Assembly: GCF_041022165.1 (NCBI RefSeq)
Contig: NZ_CP163302.1
Coordinates: forward strand, 4,030,001 to 4,094,000
Reading direction: 5' to 3'
DNA from: Sinomonas sp. P10A9
GTDB taxonomy: Bacteria > Actinomycetota > Actinomycetes > Actinomycetales > Micrococcaceae
DNA length: 64,000 bases
Each line of letters opens with the position of its first letter. The first letter of the stretch is position 1. A program made the position numbers and the translations under genes. The notes beneath the pieces were generated by a model, which worked only from the letters and a program-made list of their open reading frames with translations, was not told where the DNA came from and did no database searches. Shown here piece by piece: positions 33,610-43,013 of the stretch.

Positions 33610-34335
33610 GTGAGCACCGACCGACCACGCCCACCCGCCGCCACGCCGCTCGGCAACCGACGCATCCTCGTCGTCGAGGACGAGCTGACGCTCGCCGACG
33701 TGGTCCGCGGGTACCTGCTGCAGGCCGGGTTCCAGGTGGACGTGGCCCACGACGCGTTCACCGCGATGCACCTCGCGGCCACCCGCACGCCGGACCTCAT
33801 CCTCCTGGACCGCATGATCCCCGGCCTCGACGGCGCCGAAGTCTGCCGGCGGCTGCGCGCCGCGACGGATGTCCCGGTCATCATGCTCACGGCGCTCGGC
33901 ACGGAGGACGACCGGATCGCCGGGCTCGAGGCCGGCGCCGACGACTACATCACCAAGCCGTTCTCCCCACGCGAGCTCGTGCTGCGGGTCGAGTCCGTGC
34001 TGCGGCGCAGCCTCAAGGACTTCGATCCCGAGCCGACCGTGGAGGGCGGCGGGATCCGCCTCGATCCCGGCTCGCGCACCGCGACGCGCCGGGGCGAGCC
34101 CCTCGCCCTCACGCTGCGGGAATTCGACCTGCTCGCCTTCTTCCTCCGCCACCCGGGCCAGGCGTTCAGCCGGGAGGACCTCATCCGATCGGTGTGGGAC
34201 TGGACGTTCGGAGACCTCTCCACCGTGACCGTGCACGTGCGCCGGCTCCGGGAGAAGATCGAGGACGACCCGAAGAACCCCACGCTCCTAACCACCGTGT
34301 GGGGCGTCGGCTACCGCTTCGACGGCGGCGCGTGA
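33610..34335 (+). CDS. OmpR-family response regulator
   Basis: 241 residues from GTG 33610. Receiver domain 17-130 with the acidic pair VVEDE, phospho-acceptor Asp67 in LILLDRMIPGLDG, Thr in IMLTALG and Lys in DYITKPFSPREL. The winged HTH is at about 145-238 (LTLREFDLLAFFLRHPGQAF, STVTVHVRRLREKIEDDPKNP, TVWGVGYRFD). Overlaps its kinase gene (TGATG). Likely regulates the surrounding glycosyltransferase/oxidoreductase genes. Confidence 0.93.
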   Translation: MSTDRPRPPAATPLGNRRILVVEDELTLADVVRGYLLQAGFQVDVAHDAFTAMHLAATRTPDLILLDRMIPGLDGAEVCRRLRAATDVPVIMLTALGTEDDRIAGLEAGADDYITKPFSPRELVLRVESVLRRSLKDFDPEPTVEGGGIRLDPGSRTATRRGEPLALTLREFDLLAFFLRHPGQAFSREDLIRSVWDWTFGDLSTVTVHVRRLREKIEDDPKNPTLLTTVWGVGYRFDGGA

Positions 34336-35618
34336 TGGCCGCCTCCGCGGTGGTCGGGATCCTCGGCTGGCTCCTGGGCTGGTCCGTGCTCATCACGGCC
34401 GCGAGCCTCGGCCTCCAGCGCCTCGCGCGCCGGGCGCCGTTCTGGGTGCAGCTCGTGCTCGTCGTGGCCGCGACGGCGGGGGTGTTCATCGCGGGCATCG
34501 CGACGGCGCTCAACGGCATGGCCATCTCCGAGGCCGACCTCTCGGTCCTGTGGCTCATCCTCGCGCTCGCGGCGGCGGTGGCCATCGCGATGTCCCTCGT
34601 GCTGGGGCTCCGGCTCTCCCGCTCGACCTCGCGCCTGATTGCCGACGCCGCGCGGATCGGCCGCGGCGAGGTGATCACCGGCGGGCCCCGGCCCTCCGAC
34701 GCCGGCAGCGCCGAACTGGCCGCCCTCGCGGGCGAGTTGGCCCACACGAGCCGCAGCCTGGACGAGTCCCGCGCGCGCGAGGCCGCCATCGAGTCCGCGC
34801 GGCGGGAGCTCGTCACGTGGATCTCCCACGACCTCCGCACCCCGCTCGCGGCCGTGCGGGCCATGGCCGAGGCCCTCGACGACGGCGTTGCGACAGACGC
34901 CGCCGACTACCACCGCCGCATGATCACCGAGACGGACCACATGGCCTCCATGGTCAATGACCTCCTCGAGCTCTCCACCCTCGAGGCGGGCACCCTCGTG
35001 ATCCACGCCGAGCCGCTCGAACTCTACGACCTCGCGAGCGACGTCATGGCCGAGCTCGCGCCCCTCGCCGCCCAGCGCGGCGTCACGCTGGGCGGCGGCC
35101 CCTCGGCGTCGTGCCGGGTCCTCGCCGATGCGCGCACCGCGAGCCGCGCGCTGAAGAACGTGGTGCTCAACGCGGTCATGTACAGCATCGAGGGCGGCAC
35201 GGTCACCGTGGGCCTCGGGCCCGGCGCGGGCGGGACCGGCGAGGTGTGGGTCCAGGACACGTGCGGCGGTATCGGCGCCGAGGACCTGCCGCGGCTCTTC
35301 GACCCCGGCTGGCGAAAGTCGGCGTCGCGGACGCGAGGGCCGGGCGGGGCGCCGTTCGTCGGCGCAGGTTCGACGGCGGCGGGCATGACGGCGGCGGGCT
35401 CGCCACCGAGCGGCTCGCCTTTCGCCGGGGCAGGCGTGGGTCTGAGCGTCGTGGCCGGGATCCTGCGCGCACATGGCGGAACCGTTGCGGTGGAGAACCG
35501 CGACGGCGGCTGCCGCTTCACGCTCGCCTTCCCGCTGGACCAGACGGCTCCCGGCATTCGCTATAGCCCCCACGAGACAGCGCACGACGGCGCGGGGCGG
35601 CTTTCTGCGGAACCGTGA
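34335..35618 (+). CDS. sensor histidine kinase
   Basis: 427 residues from the ATG overlapping the regulator stop. Three helices in the first 105 residues with almost no extracytoplasmic loop, so it probably senses within the membrane. H-box VTWISHDLRTPLAAVRAMAE (His about 165), N-box LKNVVLNAVMYS, G1 box VQDTCGGIG. Between the F region (LFDPGWRKSASR) and the G2 box (GAGVGLSVV) about 30 residues of Gly/Ala/Ser-rich sequence replace the usual short lid, which is odd for this family. Confidence 0.9.
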   Translation: MAASAVVGILGWLLGWSVLITAASLGLQRLARRAPFWVQLVLVVAATAGVFIAGIATALNGMAISEADLSVLWLILALAAAVAIAMSLVLGLRLSRSTSRLIADAARIGRGEVITGGPRPSDAGSAELAALAGELAHTSRSLDESRAREAAIESARRELVTWISHDLRTPLAAVRAMAEALDDGVATDAADYHRRMITETDHMASMVNDLLELSTLEAGTLVIHAEPLELYDLASDVMAELAPLAAQRGVTLGGGPSASCRVLADARTASRALKNVVLNAVMYSIEGGTVTVGLGPGAGGTGEVWVQDTCGGIGAEDLPRLFDPGWRKSASRTRGPGGAPFVGAGSTAAGMTAAGSPPSGSPFAGAGVGLSVVAGILRAHGGTVAVENRDGGCRFTLAFPLDQTAPGIRYSPHETAHDGAGRLSAEP

Positions 35619-35653
35619 CCCTCGGCGCCGTGCCCCTCGGTGGCATGCGGACG

Positions 35654-36808
35654 TCAGCGGCCAGCGGAAACCAGCGACTCGGCGAGGGACCGCATGCCAT
35701 CGGCAAAGCCGATGCGGGGACGCCAGCCGAGCTCGGCAGTGATCGCGGCGGAGCTTGCCGTGATGTGCCGGACGTCCCCCGCGCGGTAGCGGCCGGTGAC
35801 GACCGGGCGGATACCGGCGGGCGCCGAGATCGCCTCGGCCACGTCCAGGATCGTCTGCACCGACGGGCCGCCGACGTTGAACACCCGGATCGCCGGGCCG
35901 GGCGTCGCCGATGCCTTGAGGAGGGCCCGCGGTCCTTCGCCGCGCGCCAAAGACCCCTCAACGCTCGCCAAAGACCCCTCAACGCGCACCAAAGACCCCG
36001 CAATGGCTCGGATCGCGGCGATGGTGGCCTGCGCGACGTCGTCCACGTGGACGAAGCTGCGGCGCTGGCGTCCGTCCTCGAAGACGAGCGGCGCCTCGCC
36101 GCGCGCCACGGCCGAGGCGAACAGCGCCGCGACCCCCGCGTACGGGGTGTCGCGCGGAAGGCCCGGGCCGTAGACGTTGTGGTAGCGCAGCGCGATGGCC
36201 GTTCCTCCGGTCGAGCGGGCCCAGGCCGCCGCGAGGTGCTCCTGCGCGAGCTTGGTGAGCGCGTAGACACTGCGGGGGTCGGTGGGCGCGTCCTCGGTGG
36301 TGAGAGCCGGGAGGAGGACCTCGCCGTCGTGGGCGTCCCGCGGGTCGAACAGACCGGCGGCGAGGTCGCGTTCGCGGCGCGGCGCTGGCCGCACCGGACG
36401 GCCGTCCGCCGGGTGAACGTAGGCGCCCTCCCCGTAGACGACCATCGAGGACGCGAGGACCAGGCCGCGCACGTCGTGGCGGGCCATCGCGGCCACAAGC
36501 TGCGCCGTCGCGAGATCGTTCGCACCCACGTACGCAGGGGCGTCGGCGATCCCGAGCTCGAGCCCGACCTTCGCCGCGAGGTGGCAGACAACGTCGGTCC
36601 CCGGCAGGACCCGCTCGAGCGCTGCGGGGTCCCCGGCGTCGCCGCGCACCGCCGTGACGCCGTCCGGCAGCGAGCCAGGCACTGAGGCGGGCACGACGGC
36701 GTCGAGCACAGCGGCGTCGAGCACCGTGACGTCCCAGCCCTCGGCCGCCGCGGCGCGCACCACCGCCGACCCGATGAAGCCCAATCCGCCGGTCAGGAGG
36801 AGCCTCAT
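35654..36808 (-). CDS. NAD-dependent epimerase/dehydratase (UDP-glucose 4-epimerase-like)
   Basis: 384 residues of extended SDR: MRLLLTGGLGFIGSAVVRAA, then YALTKLAQEHLAAAW (catalytic YxxxK) and RYHNVYGPGLPRDTPYAG typical of nucleotide-sugar epimerases. A 21-bp DNA repeat adds about 21 residues (GSLVRVEGSLASVEGSLARG, about 268-290) near the substrate-binding part. The ATG overlaps the stop of the methylthioadenosine phosphorylase gene. Probably makes a sugar nucleotide for the nearby glycosyltransferases. Confidence 0.85.
   Translation of the reverse strand: MRLLLTGGLGFIGSAVVRAAAAEGWDVTVLDAAVLDAVVPASVPGSLPDGVTAVRGDAGDPAALERVLPGTDVVCHLAAKVGLELGIADAPAYVGANDLATAQLVAAMARHDVRGLVLASSMVVYGEGAYVHPADGRPVRPAPRRERDLAAGLFDPRDAHDGEVLLPALTTEDAPTDPRSVYALTKLAQEHLAAAWARSTGGTAIALRYHNVYGPGLPRDTPYAGVAALFASAVARGEAPLVFEDGRQRRSFVHVDDVAQATIAAIRAIAGSLVRVEGSLASVEGSLARGEGPRALLKASATPGPAIRVFNVGGPSVQTILDVAEAISAPAGIRPVVTGRYRAGDVRHITASSAAITAELGWRPRIGFADGMRSLAESLVSAGR
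35946..36008. repeat. three in-frame 21-bp repeats within the epimerase gene
   Basis: Each unit is close to GCCAAAGACCCCTCAACGC plus two bases. Each adds seven residues of the GSLAxVE type on the minus strand. Confidence 0.85.
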
Positions 36809-37824
36809 CGCCGCACCGCCACGCGGCCGGGCGCGGGTGCAGCGGGCGCAGGTGCGGCGGGCACGGACGCCGCGGGGGGCGTGGGCACCATGCCAGCTGC
36901 CACTCCGCCGGTGGCCGCTGGCCGGCCAGTCGCGAGCAGACCGGGATCCGGCGAGGCAGCCGCGGCCGCCATGAGCCGGGCGACGGCCTCGTCCGGCAAG
37001 AGCTTCCGCGGCGCGTATCCCTCGGGGACCAGGCGGGCCGCCGCGAGGAGGACTCGCTCGAAGACCAGGCTGGCGCCCGCTAGGCGCTCCCAGACGGCCT
37101 CGGCGGTGACGGCCTCACCAGCGGAGGCGCCGGCGTCGGAATCGGTGACGAAGGCCAGCGCTGCGTAGCCCATGCCGAGCTCGGCGGCGAGGACCGCCTC
37201 CGGGTACTGGGTCATCCCCACGAGCTCGGCGCCCGTCTGGGCCAGCGCGCGGGACTCGGCGCGGGTGGAGAACCGGGGGCCATTGATGACGGCCATGGTG
37301 CCAGAGGCCGCATACGGGATCCGCGCGTCCGCGAGCGCGGACGCGAGCACGTCCCGGAGACCGGGGCAGTAGGGGTCCGCGGCGGAGAGATGCTGGACGC
37401 CAGCCGCCGCGCCGGGGCCGGTGCCGTCGAAGAAGGTGTCCGCGCGGCCCCAGGTGCGGTCGATGAACTGGTCCGGCAGGACGAACGAGCCGGGGGCGAG
37501 CTCTGGCACGAGGGAACCGCACGCCGCGGTCGCGAAGACGGCCTCCACGCCAAGGCTCTTGAGCGCCCACAGGTTGGCCCGGTAGTTGACCTGCCGCGGC
37601 GCGACCGAGTGGCCGCTGCCGTGGCGCGGCAGAAAGGCGACCGCTGGGCCGTCCGGCCCGTGGTCCCCGGGCCGGCGACCCCCGATGAGGGAGATCGGGG
37701 CCGACGCTGGCCCATAAGGGGTCTCGATCTCTGCAACGCGGTCAGCCCCGGGGAGCCTGTAGAGGCCGGAGCCGCCGATGATCGCAACGCGCGCCCGGAA
37801 AGGATGGTCATTCACGGATTCCAC
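36805..37824 (-). CDS. S-methyl-5'-thioadenosine phosphorylase-type enzyme
   Basis: About 339 residues from GTG 37824; GTG 37815 is an alternative. Phosphorolysis of 5'-methylthioadenosine or a related nucleoside. Family motifs: VAIIGGSGLYRLPG, RHGSGHSVAPRQVNYRANLW, ATAACGSLVPELAPGSFVLP, NGPRFSTRAESR and MTQYPEAVLAAELGM. A Pro/Ala-rich tail of about 45 residues is not part of the fold. There are no other methionine-salvage genes nearby; instead it is coupled to an epimerase, so it may serve the methyltransferase or another biosynthetic step of this block. Confidence 0.88.
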   Translation of the reverse strand: MESVNDHPFRARVAIIGGSGLYRLPGADRVAEIETPYGPASAPISLIGGRRPGDHGPDGPAVAFLPRHGSGHSVAPRQVNYRANLWALKSLGVEAVFATAACGSLVPELAPGSFVLPDQFIDRTWGRADTFFDGTGPGAAAGVQHLSAADPYCPGLRDVLASALADARIPYAASGTMAVINGPRFSTRAESRALAQTGAELVGMTQYPEAVLAAELGMGYAALAFVTDSDAGASAGEAVTAEAVWERLAGASLVFERVLLAAARLVPEGYAPRKLLPDEAVARLMAAAAASPDPGLLATGRPAATGGVAAGMVPTPPAASVPAAPAPAAPAPGRVAVRR

Positions 37825-37959
37825 GAGACCATCGTGCCCGCGGACGCCCGGCGATCCGCCCCTCACGCCTTACGGTTCCGTGACGTCCCAAGGGTGGCCT
37901 GCCAGTACACGGATAACCCGCCACTGCCACAGCGCGCCACGAGACGCTGAACTTGAAGG

Positions 37960-39384
37960 GTGCCACATGCTCCCCACCGCCCCACCACACGACCGTTGCT
38001 GGCGATCATCCTCGTCAGCTACTTCATGATCATCCTGGACAACTCGATCATCTTCACCGGCCTGCCGCAGATCCAGGCGGCCATGGGCCTGACCGACACC
38101 GACCTTTCGTGGGTGCAGAACGCGTACACCCTCGTGTTCGGCGGCCTCCTGCTCCTGGGCGCCCGCGCCGGTGACCTCCTCGGCCGACGGCGCGTCTTCG
38201 TCGCCGGTCTGGCGCTCTTCGGCGTGGCGTCGGCCCTTGTAGGCCTCGCCCCGGCGGGCTGGTGTCTCATCGCCGCGCGGGCCGTCCAAGGCGTCGGCGC
38301 CGCCGTCGTCGCGCCGACAGCCCTCTCCCTGCTCACCGCCCATTTTGAGCCCGGGCCGGAGCGCACGCGCGCCGTCGCGGCCTACGGCGCCGTGGCCGGG
38401 ATCGGGGCGAGCGTGGGCCTTGTGGTGGGCGGTGCCCTCGCCCAATGGGTCTCGTGGCGCGCCGGCTTCCTGATCAACGTCCCCATCGGGGCCGCGCTCG
38501 CATGGGCCGCGGTGCGGACCATCCCGGCATCCGCCTCCGCGCGTGGCCGGTTCGACACCGCTGGCGCCGTGCTCTCCACTCTGGGAGTGGGCTCGCTCGT
38601 GTTCGGAATCGTCGCCTCGGGGGACCCGGATCTGGCAGGCGACGCCGGCTGGGCGGCGCCCGCCGTCGTCGTGCCTCTCATGGTGGGCGGTGTGCTGCTT
38701 GCCGCGCTCGTGCTGAACGAAGCGCGGGCCGCGCAGCCGATCATGCCGCTGCGGCTTTTCGCGAGCCGCGAGCGGACCGGCGCGTATGTGGCCCGCATGC
38801 TGTTCGCGGGCACGATGATTGGGTTCTTCTACTTCACGACCCAGTTCCTCCAGGGCGTCTATGGGTTCACGCCGCTCGAGGCCGGCGTCGCATTCTTCCC
38901 CATGACCGTGGTGAACTTCGCCGTCGCGGTGTTCGTGGCGCGCCTGACCCGGCGATTCGGCAATGCGGCGCTGCTCGCCGTGGGCCTCGCGTTCACCCTC
39001 GCGGGGATCGCGTGGCTCGCGCAGGTCACGCCCTCGACCCCGTATGCGACGGCAGTTGCGCTGCCGATGGTGCTCGTCGGCATCGGCCAGGGTCTCGCGT
39101 TCGGGCCGCTCACGGCGGCCGGGATCGCGGGCCTCCATGCGGCAGACGCCGGCGCCGGCTCGGGACTCGTCAACACCGCACACCAGCTCGGAAGCTCGCT
39201 CGGCGTGGCGGTTCTCGTGACCGCCGGGGCCGGTACCGGCACTCTGGCCCGCGAGGTGGCGACCGCCTACGCTGGCGGGACAGCCATGCTCGCAGCAGCC
39301 CTCGCCGTCGTGCTTCTCCTCATCGCCCCCCGCGAGCTCGCCGCCCGGCGTGCCGCCCCTGCCCGGAAGGAAGCCCATGTCTGA
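37960..39384 (+). CDS. MFS drug-exporter-type transporter (DHA2-like)
   Basis: 474 residues, about 14 helices. GTG 37960 ([20 protein letters not shown]) is the only early in-frame start, but its purine-rich site abuts it, so translation initiation is unclear. Motif A is [18 protein letters not shown] and motif C-like [19 protein letters not shown]; the wording [18 protein letters not shown] is typical of DHA2 drug:H+ antiporters. Overlaps the following aldo/keto reductase by 8 bp. Divergent from the phosphorylase gene. Confidence 0.85.
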   Translation: MPHAPHRPTTRPLLAIILVSYFMIILDNSIIFTGLPQIQAAMGLTDTDLSWVQNAYTLVFGGLLLLGARAGDLLGRRRVFVAGLALFGVASALVGLAPAGWCLIAARAVQGVGAAVVAPTALSLLTAHFEPGPERTRAVAAYGAVAGIGASVGLVVGGALAQWVSWRAGFLINVPIGAALAWAAVRTIPASASARGRFDTAGAVLSTLGVGSLVFGIVASGDPDLAGDAGWAAPAVVVPLMVGGVLLAALVLNEARAAQPIMPLRLFASRERTGAYVARMLFAGTMIGFFYFTTQFLQGVYGFTPLEAGVAFFPMTVVNFAVAVFVARLTRRFGNAALLAVGLAFTLAGIAWLAQVTPSTPYATAVALPMVLVGIGQGLAFGPLTAAGIAGLHAADAGAGSGLVNTAHQLGSSLGVAVLVTAGAGTGTLAREVATAYAGGTAMLAAALAVVLLLIAPRELAARRAAPARKEAHV

Positions 39385-40258
39385 ATCCACCGCCCGTACG
39401 AGCACGGTCCCGACGGTCACACTCAACAACGGCGTGGAGATGCCGGCCCTCGGCTTCGGCGTCTTCCAGGTCCCGGACCCCGGCGAGTGCGAGCGCTCCG
39501 TGGTCGCCGCCCTCGACACCGGCTACCGGCTGATCGACACAGCAGCGGCATATCTGAACGAGGACGCCGTGGGCCGCGCGGTTGCCGCAAGCGGGGTCCC
39601 CCGGGAGGACCTCTTCATCACGACCAAGCTCTGGGTCCAGGACGCCGGCTACGAGGCGACCAAGGCCGCGTTCGCGAAGTCCCTGAAGAAGCTTGACCTC
39701 GATTACCTCGACCTGTACCTCATCCACCAGCCGCTCGGGGACTACTACGGCTCGTGGCGTGCCATGGAGGAGCTGTACAGCGAGGGGCTCGTGCGGGCCA
39801 TCGGCGTGAGCAACTTCTACCCGGACCGGCTCGTGGACCTCATCCAGCACAACGAGGTGGTCCCGGCCGTCAACCAGATCGAGACGCACCCGTTCTTCCA
39901 GCGGACCGACTACCAGGTGCTCATGCGCGAGCACGGAGTCCAGATCGAGTCGTGGGGCCCGTTCGCAGAGGGACGCAACGCGCTCTTCACCAACCCGACG
40001 CTCACAGGGATCGGCGCCGCGCACGGCAGGTCAGTGGCGCAGGTGGTGCTTCGCTGGCTCGTGCAGCGCGGGGTCGTGGCGATCCCCAAGTCCGTGCGGA
40101 CCGAGCGGATCCGCGAGAACTTCGACGTGTTCGGGTTTGTGCTCTCCGAGGATGAGATGACCCGGATCTCGGGCCTCGACACCGGGGTGAGCGCCTTCTT
40201 CGACCACCGCGACCCCGTTCAGGTCACGCGGCTGAACGAGGCCCGCCTTCCGGAGTGA
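39377..40258 (+). CDS. aldo/keto reductase, 2,5-diketogluconate reductase type
   Basis: 293 residues from ATG 39377 with a GAAGGAA site inside the MFS gene end. AKR5 family: [21 protein letters not shown], catalytic [15 protein letters not shown], Lys in [12 protein letters not shown], His in YLIHQPLG and the closing [19 protein letters not shown]. Reduces small ketones or aldehydes with NADPH. The overlap with the exporter suggests a detoxification pair. Confidence 0.9.
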   Translation: MSESTARTSTVPTVTLNNGVEMPALGFGVFQVPDPGECERSVVAALDTGYRLIDTAAAYLNEDAVGRAVAASGVPREDLFITTKLWVQDAGYEATKAAFAKSLKKLDLDYLDLYLIHQPLGDYYGSWRAMEELYSEGLVRAIGVSNFYPDRLVDLIQHNEVVPAVNQIETHPFFQRTDYQVLMREHGVQIESWGPFAEGRNALFTNPTLTGIGAAHGRSVAQVVLRWLVQRGVVAIPKSVRTERIRENFDVFGFVLSEDEMTRISGLDTGVSAFFDHRDPVQVTRLNEARLPE

Positions 40259-40289
40259 GCTGCTGACAACCTGAGCGGCGCGTTGCCGG

Positions 40290-41882
40290 TCACTCCGTCT
40301 CCTGCGGCCGCGCGAGGCGCAGCTCCTCCGCGTCGAGCTGCGCCTGGATGATGCGCAGGACCGTGTCGTCGATCGTGCGGGCGTCGCGGAGGCGGACCAC
40401 CGTGGCGCGCTTGTGGCCCAGGAGCGCCAGACGCAGCCGCGTGTACTGGCGCGTCCTGACGATCGCGGGGTCGTCACTGTCGTCGAAGCCGGCGTTCATG
40501 GCTGCGAGGTGCTCGTCGTACTCGGCGTGGATGCGTTCGAGGACGTCGTCGTCGATCCGGAGCTCTCGCGCAAGGTCCGGCAGCGCACGGAATGCCTCCT
40601 CGGCCGCGGTGCGCTTGGCGAGCAGGAGCTCCTGGGTCACTGACGTGTCCTCTGGGATCCGCGCCCACCGGATCACCCTCGGCAGGGCGAGCCCCTGGAC
40701 CACGAGGGACGCGACCACCACGAAGGCCGTGAGGAACACAATCGCGTCCCGCTGAGGGTACTGGCCGGCGTCGGGGATCGAGAGTGCGACGGCGAGCGAA
40801 ACCGCGCCGCGGAAGCCCGCCGTCGTGCTCATCACCCTCGCGCGGTTCGTGGTGCGCAGCTGGCGCTGGTACGGGCGGCGGTCGACGGCGCGGATCACGT
40901 AGGCGGAGAGGATCAGGACCGCGAGGCGCGTCAGCAGGATCGTCGCGTACACCGCGACGCCGACGAGGAGGATCTGCCCGATCGCCTGCCCGTTGGCGCG
41001 GCCCTCGGAGGCCCAGAGCCCCGCCGCCGACACGGGCAGCTGCAGGCCCACGAGCACGAACAGCGCGCCGTTGAGCATGAAGCTCGCGAGCGACCAGACC
41101 GCGACGGTCTGCTGGCGCGTGTACGCCGAGATGGCCAGCGGGGCCGCCTGCGAGAGGTACAGGCCGCACGCAACGACGGCCAGGACCGCCGAGGCGTGGA
41201 TGAGCTCGGCGCCGAGGAACGCGGCGAACGGGGTCAGGAGCGTGGCTGCGTTGCCGACCATCGCGTTGTCGATCCGCTTGCGGCCCTCGAGCATCGCCCA
41301 GCCCACCGCGACCCCCACGGCCGCGCCGCCGAGGAAGGAGTAGAGGAAGTCGGCGGTCACGAGGAGCGGGCTGAAGGCGCCGCCCCCGGCCGCGGCGCTG
41401 AGCGCGACACCGTAGATGACGAGCGCTGTGCCGTCGTTGACGAGGCTCTCCGCGCGCAGCGTGGTGAGCTGGCGCCGCGGGAGTGCGCGGCCGAGGGCGG
41501 CGACGGCGGTCGCGTCGGTCGGGGCCACCGCCGCGCCGAGGATCCACGCGGAGCCCCAGTCGACTCCTAGCGCGTGCGCGACGGCGGCGACGGCGGCCGC
41601 CGTGACCACCACGAGGAGCGTGGCCGAGAGCATGATGCCGCGGATGAACCGGCGGATCTCGCGCAGCGACGTCGTGAGGCTCTCCCAGTACAGGAGCACC
41701 GGGAGGAACAGCAGCAGGACGGTCTCCGGGGGCAGGCCGACTCCACGGAACACGGGGATGAGGCTCAGCGCGAGGCCGCAGGCGATCAGGACCACCGGCT
41801 GGCTGATCCTCAGCCGCGGCGCCAGCAGGCTCCCGAGGACGACCGCCGCGCCCAAGGCGACGATGAGTTCCAGACCGAGCAT
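40290..41882 (-). CDS. Na+/H+ antiporter, CPA1 (NhaP/Nhe) family
   Basis: 530 residues from ATG 41882 with an excellent GGAGGAAGG site. About 12 helices; ion-site motif APTDATAVAALG (about 118-129) and ESLVNDGTALVIYG are the CPA1 signature. The C-terminal 130 residues are a cytosolic helical domain rich in Arg/Glu/Asp. Exchanges Na+ or K+ for protons in pH and salt homeostasis. Divergent from the SDR gene at 42039. Confidence 0.9.
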   Translation of the reverse strand: MLGLELIVALGAAVVLGSLLAPRLRISQPVVLIACGLALSLIPVFRGVGLPPETVLLLFLPVLLYWESLTTSLREIRRFIRGIMLSATLLVVVTAAAVAAVAHALGVDWGSAWILGAAVAPTDATAVAALGRALPRRQLTTLRAESLVNDGTALVIYGVALSAAAGGGAFSPLLVTADFLYSFLGGAAVGVAVGWAMLEGRKRIDNAMVGNAATLLTPFAAFLGAELIHASAVLAVVACGLYLSQAAPLAISAYTRQQTVAVWSLASFMLNGALFVLVGLQLPVSAAGLWASEGRANGQAIGQILLVGVAVYATILLTRLAVLILSAYVIRAVDRRPYQRQLRTTNRARVMSTTAGFRGAVSLAVALSIPDAGQYPQRDAIVFLTAFVVVASLVVQGLALPRVIRWARIPEDTSVTQELLLAKRTAAEEAFRALPDLARELRIDDDVLERIHAEYDEHLAAMNAGFDDSDDPAIVRTRQYTRLRLALLGHKRATVVRLRDARTIDDTVLRIIQAQLDAEELRLARPQETE

Positions 41883-41943
41883 GGCCCTTCCTCCGGGTCC
41901 GAGGTGTGCCACCGAATGTACGCCGTGTCTGCCCGCTTGGGGA

Positions 41944-41958
41944 GGTACTGCCGGTACA
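41944..41958 (+). promoter_or_regulatory. second copy of the GGTACTG operator
   Basis: GGTACTGCCGGTACA, six of seven arm positions paired, in the 156-bp gap between the antiporter and an SDR gene. The preceding bases make GGGAGGTACTGCC, identical over 13 bp to the sequence by the XRE regulator at 20319. No regulator gene lies beside it, so control by the distant MmyB-like protein is a testable guess. Confidence 0.6.
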
Positions 41959-42038
41959 CCGATCAGCGGCACCTCCCACGCTGAGGCTTCGGCGGGTTGA
42001 CTGGGACTCTGGCCAACCAACCTTCGGAAGGAACACCC

Positions 42039-42878
42039 ATGACTGGCACACCCGTCTGGTTCATCACCGGCTGCTCAACCGGCCTCGGCCGCGCGCTCGC
42101 CGAGGCAGTCCTCGCGCAGGGAGACCGCGCCGTCGTGACCGCGCGCGACGCCGGCTCGGTTGCCGGCCTCGCCGACGCCCACCCCGACGCCGCCCTCGCC
42201 CTCTCCCTCGACGTCACCGATGCGGCACAGGTCGCCGCGGCCGTCGCTGCCGCCGAAGAGCGGTTCGGACAGGTCGACGTGCTCGTCAACAACGCCGGGT
42301 ACGGGTACCGCTCGGCCGTCGAAGAGGGCGAAGACGCCGATGTCGCCCGCCTGTTCGCGACCAATGTGTTCGGGCCCGTCGCGATGATGAAGGCCGTCCT
42401 GCCGGGGATGCGGGCGCGGCGTTCGGGGGCGATCGTGAACATCTCCTCGATCGGTGCGCGCCTGTGCCCTCCCGGCTCGGGGTTCTACTCGGCCACGAAG
42501 GCCGCACTCGAGGGAATCTCGGGCTCCGCGCAGAAGGAGCTCGCACCACTGGGGATCTCGGTGACCGCCGTGGAGCCGGGCGGATTCCGCACTGACTTCG
42601 CGGGCCGCTCCCTGACCCAGTCCCCGGCGCCGATCGAGGACTACGCCGAAACGGCCGGCCTGCGCCGCAAGGAGCACGACACCTACCACGGGACGCAGCC
42701 CGGCAACCCCGCCAGGGCCGCGCAGGCGATCATCGCGGCCGTCGAGGCCGAGGAAACGCCCGCGTTCCTCCTCCTGGGGCAGGACGCGCTCGCCGGATAC
42801 CGCGCAGCGGCCGCGGCGCAGGCCGCCGAGGTCGCCGCGTGGGAGTCGGTGAGCGCGTCGACGGGATTCGACGGCTGA
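42039..42878 (+). CDS. short-chain dehydrogenase/reductase
   Basis: 279 residues from ATG 42039 (MTGTPVWFITGCSTGLGRAL) with a GGAAGGAA site; an earlier in-frame ATG also reads MTGT, a small duplication. NADP site TGCSTGLG, NNAGYGYRS, Ser in NISSIGARL, Tyr/Lys in FYSATKAALEG. It belongs to the COG0300/YusZ-like oxidoreductases that MmyB-like regulators often control. Substrate unknown. Confidence 0.88.
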   Translation: MTGTPVWFITGCSTGLGRALAEAVLAQGDRAVVTARDAGSVAGLADAHPDAALALSLDVTDAAQVAAAVAAAEERFGQVDVLVNNAGYGYRSAVEEGEDADVARLFATNVFGPVAMMKAVLPGMRARRSGAIVNISSIGARLCPPGSGFYSATKAALEGISGSAQKELAPLGISVTAVEPGGFRTDFAGRSLTQSPAPIEDYAETAGLRRKEHDTYHGTQPGNPARAAQAIIAAVEAEETPAFLLLGQDALAGYRAAAAAQAAEVAAWESVSASTGFDG

Positions 42879-42905
42879 GCGCGGGGCGGTAGCCTCGCTG
42901 CGTCC

Positions 42906-42994
42906 GTTCCTGCTCGGTCTGGCCGTGGCGCGGGCCCGGATTCCCGGCGTGTCGGGGATCCGGGCCCCGTGTGGGGCTCGCAGCGAGCAGGAAC
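42906..42994. terminator. two nested inverted repeats between convergent genes
   Basis: Outer arms GTTCCTGCTCG (42906-42916) and CGAGCAGGAAC (42984-42994) are perfect. Inner arms GGGCCCGGATTCCC (42932-42945) and GGGGATCCGGGCCC (42954-42967) pair at 13 of 14. Its place between two converging genes suggests a bidirectional terminator. Confidence 0.6.
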
Positions 42995-43013
42995 CGACGC
43001 GGAATCCAGGGGG

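Noticed and set aside
32080..34236. A 718-codon frame extending the GT2-DUF2064 gene
   Set aside because: The first 250 codons run antisense to a clear response regulator. The GT2 motifs begin right after GTG 33486.
34311..35585. 424-codon minus-strand frame opposite the histidine kinase
   Set aside because: No motif, Arg/Gly/His-rich; the plus strand has the H, N and G boxes.
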